From contig JBFYMA010000027.1 in NCBI GenBank assembly GCA_041305085.1, forward strand, positions 1-33,572: a DNA stretch of 33,572 nucleotides, written 5' to 3'. The number at the start of each line of letters is the position of its first letter. Within the stretch, counting starts at the first letter, position 1. This DNA comes from SURF-58 sp041305085. GTDB lineage: Archaea > Nanobdellota > Nanobdellia > Woesearchaeales > UBA9642. Below the pieces are notes generated by a model. The model had not been told where the DNA came from. It did not search any database and saw only the letters and a program-made list of their open reading frames with translations. Made by a program: the position numbers and the translations under genes. This document shows positions 23,579 through 29,941 of the stretch, piece after piece.

Positions 23579-24424
23579 ATGCTTGGATTGTTTAAAAGCA
23601 AAAAAAAGGAAAAAACACAATCAGGAAGTATTCCCATGCCGCCTTCTCCTCCAAAGATGGCTCCAGACGGAAAGCCAGCAATTCCTGACGATCATCCTCT
23701 TGACAAAGCAATTGATCATGATATTGCAAATCCAACAACCAATTTTGCAGATGATAAAGATCTGAAAGATATACAGAGTGCCATAGATGATGCAGGAAGC
23801 ACTGAAGAGATAGAGCCTCCGGAGTTTGAGCCGGAGCAACCAGAAGATTCAGAAGTGCAGGATTCAGATGATGACTCTCTTCAGATGCCAGAGCCTGAAA
23901 ATGGTGAAGAGGAGGACAAAGACTTTTTTGAAGGAGACTTTGTAAAGCAGGAGTTGCCTGAAGATATTAGGGGAGAGCTGAGTTCAGATGATGCTCCAGA
24001 AGAACAGCCATCAGAAATTCCTGCTTATAATAAGGCTGGAAAAGGAAGGCAGCAAACAAAATCTCAATACGAGCAGGAAGACAGCTTAATTGAAGAGGAT
24101 GAAGACATGGACCTTCCAGGATTTGCTGGCCAGGATTTTTCGTCTTCAAAGCCCTACACTCTGGAAACCCTTCCAGAAGACGCATCAATAAAGACAAGGC
24201 CAGGGGATTTTGGCATATTTGTTGATATATCTGACTATGAAAAAATATTCAAGGAAATAAGGTATATTGACTCGTTTTCAAAAAGGTGCTTCAGGACTGT
24301 GCTCAAGCTCAAAGACATTTCAGGAAACCAAAACAAGCTTATAGACAAGTTCCAGGCAGACCTTTCATACATAAACGAGAGGCTTTCGTTCATGGACGCA
24401 ACATTTTTTGAACCAAAAAGGTGA
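23579..24424 (+). CDS. Coiled-coil trio protein 1 (long disordered N-terminus)
   Basis: The 281-residue protein starts with a basic patch (MLGLFKSKKKEKTQSG) and then has about 180 acidic, Pro/Glu/Asp/Ser-rich disordered residues. The last 70 residues form a defined domain: FGIFVDISDYEKIFKEIRYI, a helix ending LKLKDISGNQNKLIDKFQ, then LSYINERLSFMDATFFEP. That domain is related to the whole of the next gene product and to the start of the third. A ribosome site (GAGAGGT) lies upstream. The stop is within the ribosome site of the next gene, so the genes are coupled. Family not recognised. Confidence 0.7.
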   Translation: MLGLFKSKKKEKTQSGSIPMPPSPPKMAPDGKPAIPDDHPLDKAIDHDIANPTTNFADDKDLKDIQSAIDDAGSTEEIEPPEFEPEQPEDSEVQDSDDDSLQMPEPENGEEEDKDFFEGDFVKQELPEDIRGELSSDDAPEEQPSEIPAYNKAGKGRQQTKSQYEQEDSLIEEDEDMDLPGFAGQDFSSSKPYTLETLPEDASIKTRPGDFGIFVDISDYEKIFKEIRYIDSFSKRCFRTVLKLKDISGNQNKLIDKFQADLSYINERLSFMDATFFEPKR

Positions 24425-24429
24425 TAATG

Positions 24430-24663
24430 ATGGATGAAGAACAATTCGCACCAGTCTTTGTCAAAATAAACGACTACAAGGACATACTTGACATAACAGA
24501 TGTGATAAAGAAAAAAATAAAGGATGCAAGAGAAACCCTTCAAAGGATAAGGGACATAAAAGATGAAGAGGACAGGGAGCTCATGGAGTGGGGGCAAAAC
24601 ATTGATGAAATAACACAAAAAGTGGAGTTTTTAACAAAGTCCCTGTTTGAGCCAAACATATAA
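24430..24663 (+). CDS. Coiled-coil trio protein 2 (domain only)
   Basis: This 77-residue protein consists almost only of the shared domain: PVFVKINDYKDILDITDVI, KIKDARETLQRIRDIKDEED, and IDEITQKVEFLTKSLFEP. The pattern F-V-x-I-x-D-Y-x-x-I, a long helix with L-x-x-L/I-x-D-I, then I-x-x-I-x-x-x-L-x-F...F-x-P repeats in protein 1. GGTGAT at 24420-24425 precedes two ATG codons; the second (24430) has the same spacing as in the histone gene and is preferred. Confidence 0.7.
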   Translation: MDEEQFAPVFVKINDYKDILDITDVIKKKIKDARETLQRIRDIKDEEDRELMEWGQNIDEITQKVEFLTKSLFEPNI

Positions 24664-24681
24664 GCAAAAAGCAACAAAAAC

Positions 24682-25119
24682 ATGCCTCAAAAAAAGATTG
24701 ATCCGGAAGAAGCACTTTATGTTAATGTCAAAAAGCCTCTTGAGCTTAGGAGAAATATTCTGGAGGCAAGCAAGGATGTTCTATATACTCTGCAGAAGCT
24801 TGAGCGAATAAAACAGCTCAGAAAGGAAAAAAACGAGCTAATAAAGACACTCAAAGTCCAGATTGGAGAGATAAACATTTTAACAACAAAGCTTGCAGAG
24901 CATCTTCCTGAAATGACATTTTCCACAAAAAAGCGTGAAGAGCTCAAAAAAGCTTTCAGGAAAAGAATAAAAGCTTCTCTGCCAAAACCAAAAAAGCACA
25001 GCGCGAAAAAGAAAGACATTTCTTCCACAAGCCAAAAGACAGCAAAAAAGCATGCAAAAACAAAAAAGTCTGTTTCTGAGCAGCTGGCTAAAGTGCAGGG
25101 CAAACTCAAGACTTTATAG
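24682..25119 (+). CDS. Coiled-coil trio protein 3 (basic C-terminal tail)
   Basis: The 145-residue protein starts with a divergent version of the trio domain: ALYVNVKKPLELRRNILEASKDVLYTLQKLERIKQLRKEKNELIKTL, then IGEINILTTKLAEHLPEMTF. A Lys-rich tail of about 60 residues follows (KPKKHSAKKKDISS, KKHAKTKKSVSEQL). It starts 18 bases after protein 2. Its tail is basic where that of protein 1 is acidic. The frame converges with the VapC gene, overlapping it by 14 bases. Confidence 0.7.
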   Translation: MPQKKIDPEEALYVNVKKPLELRRNILEASKDVLYTLQKLERIKQLRKEKNELIKTLKVQIGEINILTTKLAEHLPEMTFSTKKREELKKAFRKRIKASLPKPKKHSAKKKDISSTSQKTAKKHAKTKKSVSEQLAKVQGKLKTL

Positions 25120-25507
25120 GAGAAAAATTATAATAATCTACGACTTCAATTTCGTTTATGCTCTTGAAGGGGTCTATATTTCTGGAAACGATTTTTTGTA
25201 TTCCGTGCGCTAGATAGCTTCCAGCAATCATGCAATCAGCGTGTCCTGTGGTTTTTCCAGATTTTTTGGCTTTTCTGAACAAATTGCTTGAAATGACTGC
25301 TGCTTCTCTATTAAACACTATTGTTGAAAAAGACTGTACTGCTTCAAAAAACAATTCTATTTCCTTGTTGTTCAAATTGCCGCACAAGAATTCGTAAATA
25401 ACCATTTCACTTATGCGTAAAAGTCCTGAGTTTTTTCTCATGAATTTTACAGCTTCTGCATCTCCCTTGAAAAAATCTATAAGGAAGATCGTATCAGCGC
25501 CTATCAT
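25106..25507 (-). CDS. vapC: PIN-domain toxin (VapC-like)
   Basis: This is a PIN-fold ribonuclease. From the ATG at 25507 it is 133 residues, with the metal-binding acidic residues in MIGADTIFLIDFFKGD (first Asp), ISEMVIYEFLCG (Glu) and TTGHADCMIAGSYL (Asp), then IVSRNIDPF. The open frame runs 24 codons further upstream across the end of the antitoxin gene, but MIGADTIFLIDFF is the standard VapC start and overlaps vapB by only 14 bases. It pairs with the antitoxin directly upstream. Confidence 0.88.
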   Translation of the reverse strand: MIGADTIFLIDFFKGDAEAVKFMRKNSGLLRISEMVIYEFLCGNLNNKEIELFFEAVQSFSTIVFNREAAVISSNLFRKAKKSGKTTGHADCMIAGSYLAHGIQKIVSRNIDPFKSINEIEVVDYYNFSPIKS

Positions 25508-25703
25508 TCCAGTCTTTGTTGATTTCTTTTCTGACATTTTCAATACTTTTTGTGTCTGAATTCTTAAATATGCCTGCAAATCTCACAATATCCTCATTAC
25601 TTCTTTTCAACCCTATTATTGTCTCTGAAAAGCTTCTCTTGCCTTTAATTGATTTTAGATATGTGTATGCCTCGTCCGTAATAGTTATTGAAACAGTACT
25701 CAT
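25494..25703 (-). CDS. vapB: VapB-like antitoxin (UPF0330/DUF217 type)
   Basis: The 69-residue protein MSTVSITITDEAYTYLKSIK, GKRSFSETIIGL, then a helical C-terminus matches the archaeal antitoxins of the DUF217 group that accompany PIN toxins. The N-terminal strand and helix probably form the DNA-binding part and the C-terminal helix wraps the toxin. The ATG at 25703 is about 24 bases from the TATA box, so the message is leaderless and the repeat-containing promoter is a natural autoregulation site. Confidence 0.85.
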   Translation of the reverse strand: MSTVSITITDEAYTYLKSIKGKRSFSETIIGLKRSNEDIVRFAGIFKNSDTKSIENVRKEINKDWNDRR

Positions 25704-25734
25704 ACAAGTACCTGTACCTGTACAAGTATATAAA
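25704..25734 (-). promoter_or_regulatory. vapBC promoter with GTAC repeats
   Basis: TATATAAA at 25727-25734 (minus-strand TTTATATA) is followed, up to the ATG, by three GTAC units spaced six bases apart (GTACAGGTACAGGTAC) inside flanking ACTTGT direct repeats. Any repressor bound there would cover the start site of the leaderless message. Confidence 0.5.
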
Positions 25735-25774
25735 TTTTTCGTTTTTATAGCAGATATTCTTTATTACAAATACC

Positions 25775-25784
25775 TTTAAAAATA
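25775..25784 (+). promoter_or_regulatory. TATA box of tRNA-Leu(CAA)
   Basis: TTTAAAAATA at 25775-25784 is centred about 28 bases before the first base of the tRNA, the expected distance for an archaeal promoter that starts at the mature 5' end or within a few bases of it. Confidence 0.55.
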
Positions 25785-25807
25785 AACCCTGATTCCAACT
25801 AACCAAT

Positions 25808-25951
25808 GCGGGGGTAGCAAAGCCTGGTCAAACGCAAGGACCAAATGCGACAGACTCAAGGGCATGGTGTCTTTGACCTGCTGAAAAATCTGTTCCCTTA
25901 GTGGGTTCAAGGGTTCGAAAGGATTAATCCTCGAAATTCCCTTCCCCCGCA
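25808..25951 (+). tRNA. tRNA-Leu(CAA) with three introns
   Basis: The 144-base gene has a perfect acceptor stem GCGGGGG/CCCCCGC with discriminator A; CCA is not encoded. Anticodon CAA is at 25857-25859 in an ACAGA/TCTGT stem. Three inserts break the cloverleaf: 25832-25844 (13 nt, D-loop), 25861-25887 (27 nt, after G37) and 25920-25937 (18 nt, T-loop, after A59). Removing all three gives an 86-base tRNA with D-arm GCA/TGC, loop CTCAAGA, a Leu-type long variable arm (CCC/GGG) and T-arm AAGGG-TTCGAAT-CCCTT. The D- and T-loop inserts show bulge-helix-bulge pairing (GGTC/GACC with AAA and AAA bulges; TTCG/CGAA with AAA and ATT bulges). A T-run follows the gene. Confidence 0.95.
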
Positions 25952-25997
25952 GCTTTTTTCCAATATATTTTTATATTAATGATTTATTAAAGTAGCT

Positions 25998-26819
25998 ATG
26001 GAGCCAAGCCTTTTGACTTTTTTGATTGTTTTTTGCAGTGCGTTCCTTTTGATAGGAATAATATTTGTCATTCTTATTATAAAGTACTCCAAACTCACTC
26101 CTCTAGGCATTGTTTATGAAGATTTACAGAGAGAAATAATTCCAGAGTCATGGAAAACTAAAACACTTGATGAGATAAACAAGCTTGAAATGAATAATGC
26201 AGGAATTGTAGGCTCTCTTAAAAAATTACAGTTAAACTATCTGAAAGTCAACTATGTGGGCTGGCAGACAAATTTTAAGTCTAGAATAAGGTTTTTATTC
26301 CAAGATTCTGCAGAAAAAGAAAATATCTTGCTTGTTGCAGAAACAGGATTGAAGCAGACTAACCTCCTAGCTTTTGAACAGAAAGACTGGATAGGTATTA
26401 TAACAGGAAAAATAGCTGGAAAAACTTTTTCTGCGATATTCTGCGATAATAAGCTAAAGGTTTTTGACGAGGCTAACAGGAAAATAGGGATTTGTGATTA
26501 TTCAGCCAAAGAGATAAAAGCCAATAACAGGCTTTTAGGATTACTGGAAAAAAAAGGGGCTGGAGTAAAGGTGAGGGGCAGCATTGGGCCTGTTCCAATA
26601 GGGTTTTCCACTGATTACGGTTTTGAAATATCAAACAAAGGAGAAGAAATAGCGTCAGTAATGCTCCAGTACGGCACAAAAGAGAACATCTTAAAACGAA
26701 TCAGCGCAGAAAACTCTTTGCCTGTCATAAAAAGCCTGAATATAAATGATAAAAACTTTGAGCTTGTTCTTGCAGCGATGATATCCCTGGAACTGGGCTT
26801 TCTTCATAAGAGCAGATAA
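25998..26819 (+). CDS. Single-pass membrane protein of unknown function
   Basis: The 273-residue protein has one N-terminal transmembrane helix (LLTFLIVFCSAFLLIGIIFVILII) and a soluble domain of about 240 residues. The domain is beta-rich (IRFLFQDSAEKENILLVAE, WIGIITGKIAGKTFSAIFCDNKLKVFDEANRKIGICDY), a pattern loosely like the LURP/scramblase beta-barrel, and ends with a short helical part. I could not assign a family. It sits between the two tRNA-Leu genes and is convergent with the lipoprotein gene. Confidence 0.7.
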   Translation: MEPSLLTFLIVFCSAFLLIGIIFVILIIKYSKLTPLGIVYEDLQREIIPESWKTKTLDEINKLEMNNAGIVGSLKKLQLNYLKVNYVGWQTNFKSRIRFLFQDSAEKENILLVAETGLKQTNLLAFEQKDWIGIITGKIAGKTFSAIFCDNKLKVFDEANRKIGICDYSAKEIKANNRLLGLLEKKGAGVKVRGSIGPVPIGFSTDYGFEISNKGEEIASVMLQYGTKENILKRISAENSLPVIKSLNINDKNFELVLAAMISLELGFLHKSR

Positions 26820-26830
26820 ATTTCTGATTC

Positions 26831-27205
26831 TCACTCTCTGCCGCACCAATTCGTGCTGTTGTGCTCGCACCATGCATAGGTTTCCAGACAATATTCCTGG
26901 ATTTCAGGCTCTTCTATCTGTGTGCAGTATATCGAGTTTCTTTTTGCAAGTGCAAAATCCAGATAACATCCTCCAGGAGTCCTGGTGTTTTCAGAAGTGC
27001 AGAGGTTTATGTCGTCCGCAGCAAGCGCAGCCTGAAGCACGCAGTTTGCTTGAGGACCAGGAATGGTTTGCCAGATCAAAAAACCGTTGCTCATCTTCTT
27101 GCAATAGCTGACATCTTTTTCTGCAATTGCCTTTTGCAATAGGCTCTCGTTGGAGCAGCCCGCAATCAGAAAAGCTCCCACAATGCACAAGACCATCCCA
27201 ATCAT
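26831..27205 (-). CDS. Small cysteine-repeat lipoprotein
   Basis: A 124-residue protein with a signal peptide ending in a lipobox-like IAGC|SN (Cys at about residue 17), so it is probably lipid-anchored outside the membrane. The rest repeats a helix-pair motif with paired cysteines: YCKKM...NCVLQAALAADDINLC, GCYLDFALAKRNSIYC, then YCLETYAWC, each about 25-35 residues. The pattern suggests a small solenoid held by disulfides. The thioredoxin-CcdA protein at 12024 could maintain such disulfides (inference). Confidence 0.7.
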   Translation of the reverse strand: MIGMVLCIVGAFLIAGCSNESLLQKAIAEKDVSYCKKMSNGFLIWQTIPGPQANCVLQAALAADDINLCTSENTRTPGGCYLDFALAKRNSIYCTQIEEPEIQEYCLETYAWCEHNSTNWCGRE

Positions 27206-27242
27206 GAAATATTTTACGATGTTATAATTTAAATAAGTAAGT

Positions 27243-27251
27243 TTTTTAAAT
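27243..27251 (+). promoter_or_regulatory. TATA box of tRNA-Leu(CAG)
   Basis: TTTTTAAAT at 27243-27251 is centred about 29 bases before the first tRNA base, matching the arrangement at the other tRNA-Leu gene. Confidence 0.5.
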
Positions 27252-27275
27252 CTTGCCTTTTTTCGGGCTGTTTGT

Positions 27276-27438
27276 GCGGGGGTGGCAGAGCGGTCAAATG
27301 CGCTACCTTCAGGCGATAGAGAACTCTTTCGGGTTTTCCTTCGGAGACGGGTAGTCCCTTAGTGGGTACGAGGGTTCGAATAGTTGGCGCTTGCGGCAAC
27401 GACCGAAAAGCGCAGCTTTGAAAGTCCCTTCCTCCGCA
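27276..27438 (+). tRNA. tRNA-Leu(CAG) with two introns
   Basis: The 163-base gene has acceptor GCGGGGG/CCTCCGC (one G-U) with discriminator A and no CCA. The D-arm GCA-GAGCGGTCAAA-TGC is uninterrupted. Anticodon CAG (27310-27312) lies in the stem CTACC/GGTAG. A 35-nt insert (27314-27348) follows G37 and contains its own 8-bp hairpin (GAGAACTC/GGGTTTTC). A 44-nt insert (27381-27424) interrupts the T-loop after A59. Its borders fit bulge-helix-bulge pairing (TTCG/TGAA, bulges AAT and AGT). Removal gives an 84-base tRNA with T-arm GAGGG-TTCGAAT-CCCTT and a variable arm almost identical to that of the CAA gene. The convergent kinase gene stops two bases after it. Confidence 0.95.
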
Positions 27439-27439
27439 T

Positions 27440-28402
27440 TTAGTCTCTTAATCCAATTCTGCCCTGGTTGAGCCAGTATTCGTTCTCTTCTGAATAATTC
27501 TTTTCTGCAACTTTTTCATAGTTTGCCCTAATTATATGCATTGCGTGTGCAAATTTTACGTACGTTGGCAGAATTTCAAGTTCTCTAGAAGTTAAACTGA
27601 TGAGTTTTTGATATTCACTCAGAGCCAGCTTTAGGTTTTTTTCACTGTTTTCTTTACTGTTCTCATCAAATAGGATATTGCACGCCATAACTGCCAGCTC
27701 CTGAATTCTGGGATAATAGTTTGAGACTGCAAAGTCAACAATCCAGAGCTTATTATTTTTGTCCTTCATTATATTTGTTGCAATCAAGTCTCCGTGAACA
27801 AAACAATGTGGCAGCTCTTCAATTTTCATTTCCTTAAACGATTTGACTAATGGATTAACTAGTTTGGAGTCTTCTGGCAAAAGATACTTTCCTTTTTGTT
27901 TATACTCATTTAAAATGTTTACAATTGCCCAGGAGTCATAAACAAAGGAGGGCTTTATATTTATTGAGTTTATCAAAGCAGCCTGTCTGGCCAGTTCCTT
28001 AATTTCACCTGAAGAAGGTTTTGTTCCTGACTGAAAATAATTTTCACCGTCAATAAACTGCATAACAACAGGTCTTATTTTGACTCCATTCACCTCTGCT
28101 ATATTAAAATATCCTTGCTCTGAGCTGAACAGCTTTGGAAATGAAACACCTTTCTTAAGAATGTTCACCATTATATCAACGTATCTGCGGCAATCTTCAT
28201 CTGTTCTGAAATTTGAGAAAACCTTCACAAAATACTCATCTTTTGTTGTCTCCATTATAAAATTGAAATCCTCATAGCCAACTTCAACCAGTTTATCTAA
28301 TTTTAATTCTCCCAGGCTAAAATCTCTGCATATTGTTTTTGATAGCTCTGACAACTCTCCGTCATAGCATATTCTTTTGTAAAATTTGTTCATATTAAAC
28401 AC
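27440..28402 (-). CDS. Aminoglycoside/choline-type phosphotransferase family protein
   Basis: The 320-residue protein is a kinase-like enzyme: an N-lobe with YEDFNFIMETTKDEYFVKVF (ATP-binding Lys in VKVF), the hinge PVVMQFIDGENYF, the catalytic loop CFVHGDLIATNIM (Brenner HGDLxxxN) and the metal-binding LWIVDFAVSNYYPRIQELA. It belongs to the APH/homoserine kinase ThrB2/choline kinase group. The substrate cannot be told; a small alcohol-containing metabolite is likely. Its stop codon is almost at the 3' end of the convergent tRNA gene. Confidence 0.85.
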   Translation of the reverse strand: MFNMNKFYKRICYDGELSELSKTICRDFSLGELKLDKLVEVGYEDFNFIMETTKDEYFVKVFSNFRTDEDCRRYVDIMVNILKKGVSFPKLFSSEQGYFNIAEVNGVKIRPVVMQFIDGENYFQSGTKPSSGEIKELARQAALINSINIKPSFVYDSWAIVNILNEYKQKGKYLLPEDSKLVNPLVKSFKEMKIEELPHCFVHGDLIATNIMKDKNNKLWIVDFAVSNYYPRIQELAVMACNILFDENSKENSEKNLKLALSEYQKLISLTSRELEILPTYVKFAHAMHIIRANYEKVAEKNYSEENEYWLNQGRIGLRD

Positions 28403-28473
28403 ATAAAATCTGGCAAATTTAATAATTTTGTCATATTACTGACTCAAATACTTATCTTAGTATGGAACAGAAT

Positions 28474-28932
28474 TCATAGTATTATCGCTGCCAGCGCTAT
28501 GGCTATTGCAGTATAGTTTGATACCATGAACCACTTGTTGCCCCAGCTAATTCCTGGAAACTTCCAGTCGCTTATTGGCCAGAGAAAAGGCGTTGGCAAA
28601 AACTTTCTGGAATGTGTGGGTATATCTATGAGTATGTGGATGATCCATGCCAGCAGAAATACCGGCACAAATCCTGCAATCAGGAAAACAGCCAGCAAAA
28701 CTATGCCAAACACAAAAATGCTGTGGCTGATGCCATAGAGAACATAAACCCAGTTTGGTATTCTGGAAACATCTGGCTTGCCGAACTGGACCCTTTGGAA
28801 AATAAGAGAATAGACAGTATATACTCCCCAGGATGAAAGGTCTGGAAGAACTCCAAAAAATATTGCCCAGCCAAATTCAGGGATTTGGTGGAATATTATG
28901 AATGACCAGATTGCGTGTGCAAATATGTCCAT
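28474..28932 (-). CDS. Membrane-bound metal-dependent hydrolase-like protein (DUF457/YdjM-like)
   Basis: The 152-residue protein has four or five membrane segments and conserved polar residues in them: MDIFAHAIWSF, FGVLPDLSSW, LYGISHSIFVF and WIIHILIDIPTHSRKFLPTPFLWPIS. The His/Asp pattern (AHAIW, LPDLSS, SHSIF, HILIDIPTH) is that of the YdjM/phospholipase C-like membrane hydrolases of unknown substrate. No neighbour suggests its role. Confidence 0.8.
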   Translation of the reverse strand: MDIFAHAIWSFIIFHQIPEFGWAIFFGVLPDLSSWGVYTVYSLIFQRVQFGKPDVSRIPNWVYVLYGISHSIFVFGIVLLAVFLIAGFVPVFLLAWIIHILIDIPTHSRKFLPTPFLWPISDWKFPGISWGNKWFMVSNYTAIAIALAAIIL

Positions 28933-29040
28933 GAAAAAGCTTGAATAGAAAGGGTTTATTAATTTTGTTAACCATGTTAGATTATCTGATTTTTCTCATC
29001 CTGCCAACTTTTCCTATCTTTGTAGTGTATAATTGTTTTA

Positions 29041-29460
29041 ATGGTGTTTGTTAGAAAAATCAAGGATTACTATGTTTTAGCCCATAACGTTAGAGAAAAC
29101 TCTAAAATAATTCAAAAAAGCAAATATTTAGGAAAAACTCTTCCTCCAAAGTGGAATGAATTAGATAAGGAACTTGACAATCTCTTCAAGTGGTACACTT
29201 CGATAAACAGGAAACTTCATGTAATTGAACTTGCTGCACTTATCCATTTGAAACTTATACCTTTACAACCATTTGCTGATGGAAATAGCAGACTATCAAG
29301 ACTCATCATGAATTGGGTTTTATGGAAGAGAAAGTACCCATTAATCGACATAAGAATTGAAGATTTAGAACACTATTACGATGTATTAGACAAATATCAA
29401 ATAGAACACGATGAAAAGCCATTTGTAAAATATATTAAGAAAAAATTCATTGAAACATAA
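29041..29460 (+). pseudogene. Decayed or internally deleted Fic-domain protein
   Basis: The 139-residue frame begins like archaeal Fic proteins (MVFVRKIKDYYVLAHNVRENSKIIQKSKYLGKTLPP) and then goes straight into the Fic core (KWYTSINRKLHVIELAALIHLKLIPLQPFADGNSRLSRLI). The usual stretch of one to two hundred residues between them is missing. The catalytic HPFxxGNGR motif reads QPFADGNSR: the essential His is Gln and the second Gly is Ser. The frame is open and could still make a protein, but AMP transfer is not expected. It may be a remnant, or a repurposed binding domain. Confidence 0.65.
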
Positions 29461-29538
29461 AACCAGCCCTTCTAAAATTATCCAGCTTTATGTGTCATTT
29501 AAAATACCTATATAAACAAATACCAGTGCATTAAAACC

Positions 29539-29889
29539 CTAACCAAAGTAATCAGCATCATCGCTGGTAATTGTTATCTCTTTTTTAGAATAATTATTGC
29601 TTTGCTGTTTTTTGCCTTCAGAATTATCCGAGATCGAATCTTTGATATCATTAACCTCAAAAATCCTTTTTGAGCTGACATTGCCGCAGTTGTAGCAGAA
29701 AAAGTATATTCCATGCTTGCCTTTTCTAAGTTCAACAGCCTCTCCGCATACGCACTTTAGCTCAGGCAGGTTTTGATTTTTGTGGGCCTGGCACACAGCA
29801 ACGCCTTCACTGCTCATCGCTGTGGCCTGTTTTTCGCAGAAAGGGCATTGGCTTGGCATGCTTTGTCCGTAGCGCTTCGTTATTCTCAT
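29539..29889 (-). CDS. Zinc-ribbon protein
   Basis: The 116-residue protein has an N-terminal cysteine/histidine cluster (SQCPFCEKQATAMSSEGVAVCQAHK) and a second ribbon (LKCVCGEAVELRKGKHGIYFFCYNCGNV), then an acidic, Ser/Asn-rich tail ending DDADYFG. Double ribbons of this kind resemble topoisomerase or primase accessory zinc domains, and the tail resembles short binding peptides. It is divergent from the RNase J gene. Function is unknown. Confidence 0.75.
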   Translation of the reverse strand: MRITKRYGQSMPSQCPFCEKQATAMSSEGVAVCQAHKNQNLPELKCVCGEAVELRKGKHGIYFFCYNCGNVSSKRIFEVNDIKDSISDNSEGKKQQSNNYSKKEITITSDDADYFG

Positions 29890-29941
29890 GGATTTTTGGG
29901 TTTCCGTAAAATTTATAATACTTTGTCTTTATTGGAATGAT

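Noticed and set aside
27276..27438. Reading the second tRNA as tRNA-Ser because of its long variable arm
   Set aside because: After intron removal the anticodon is CAG and the D-arm and variable arm match the tRNA-Leu(CAA) of the same window.
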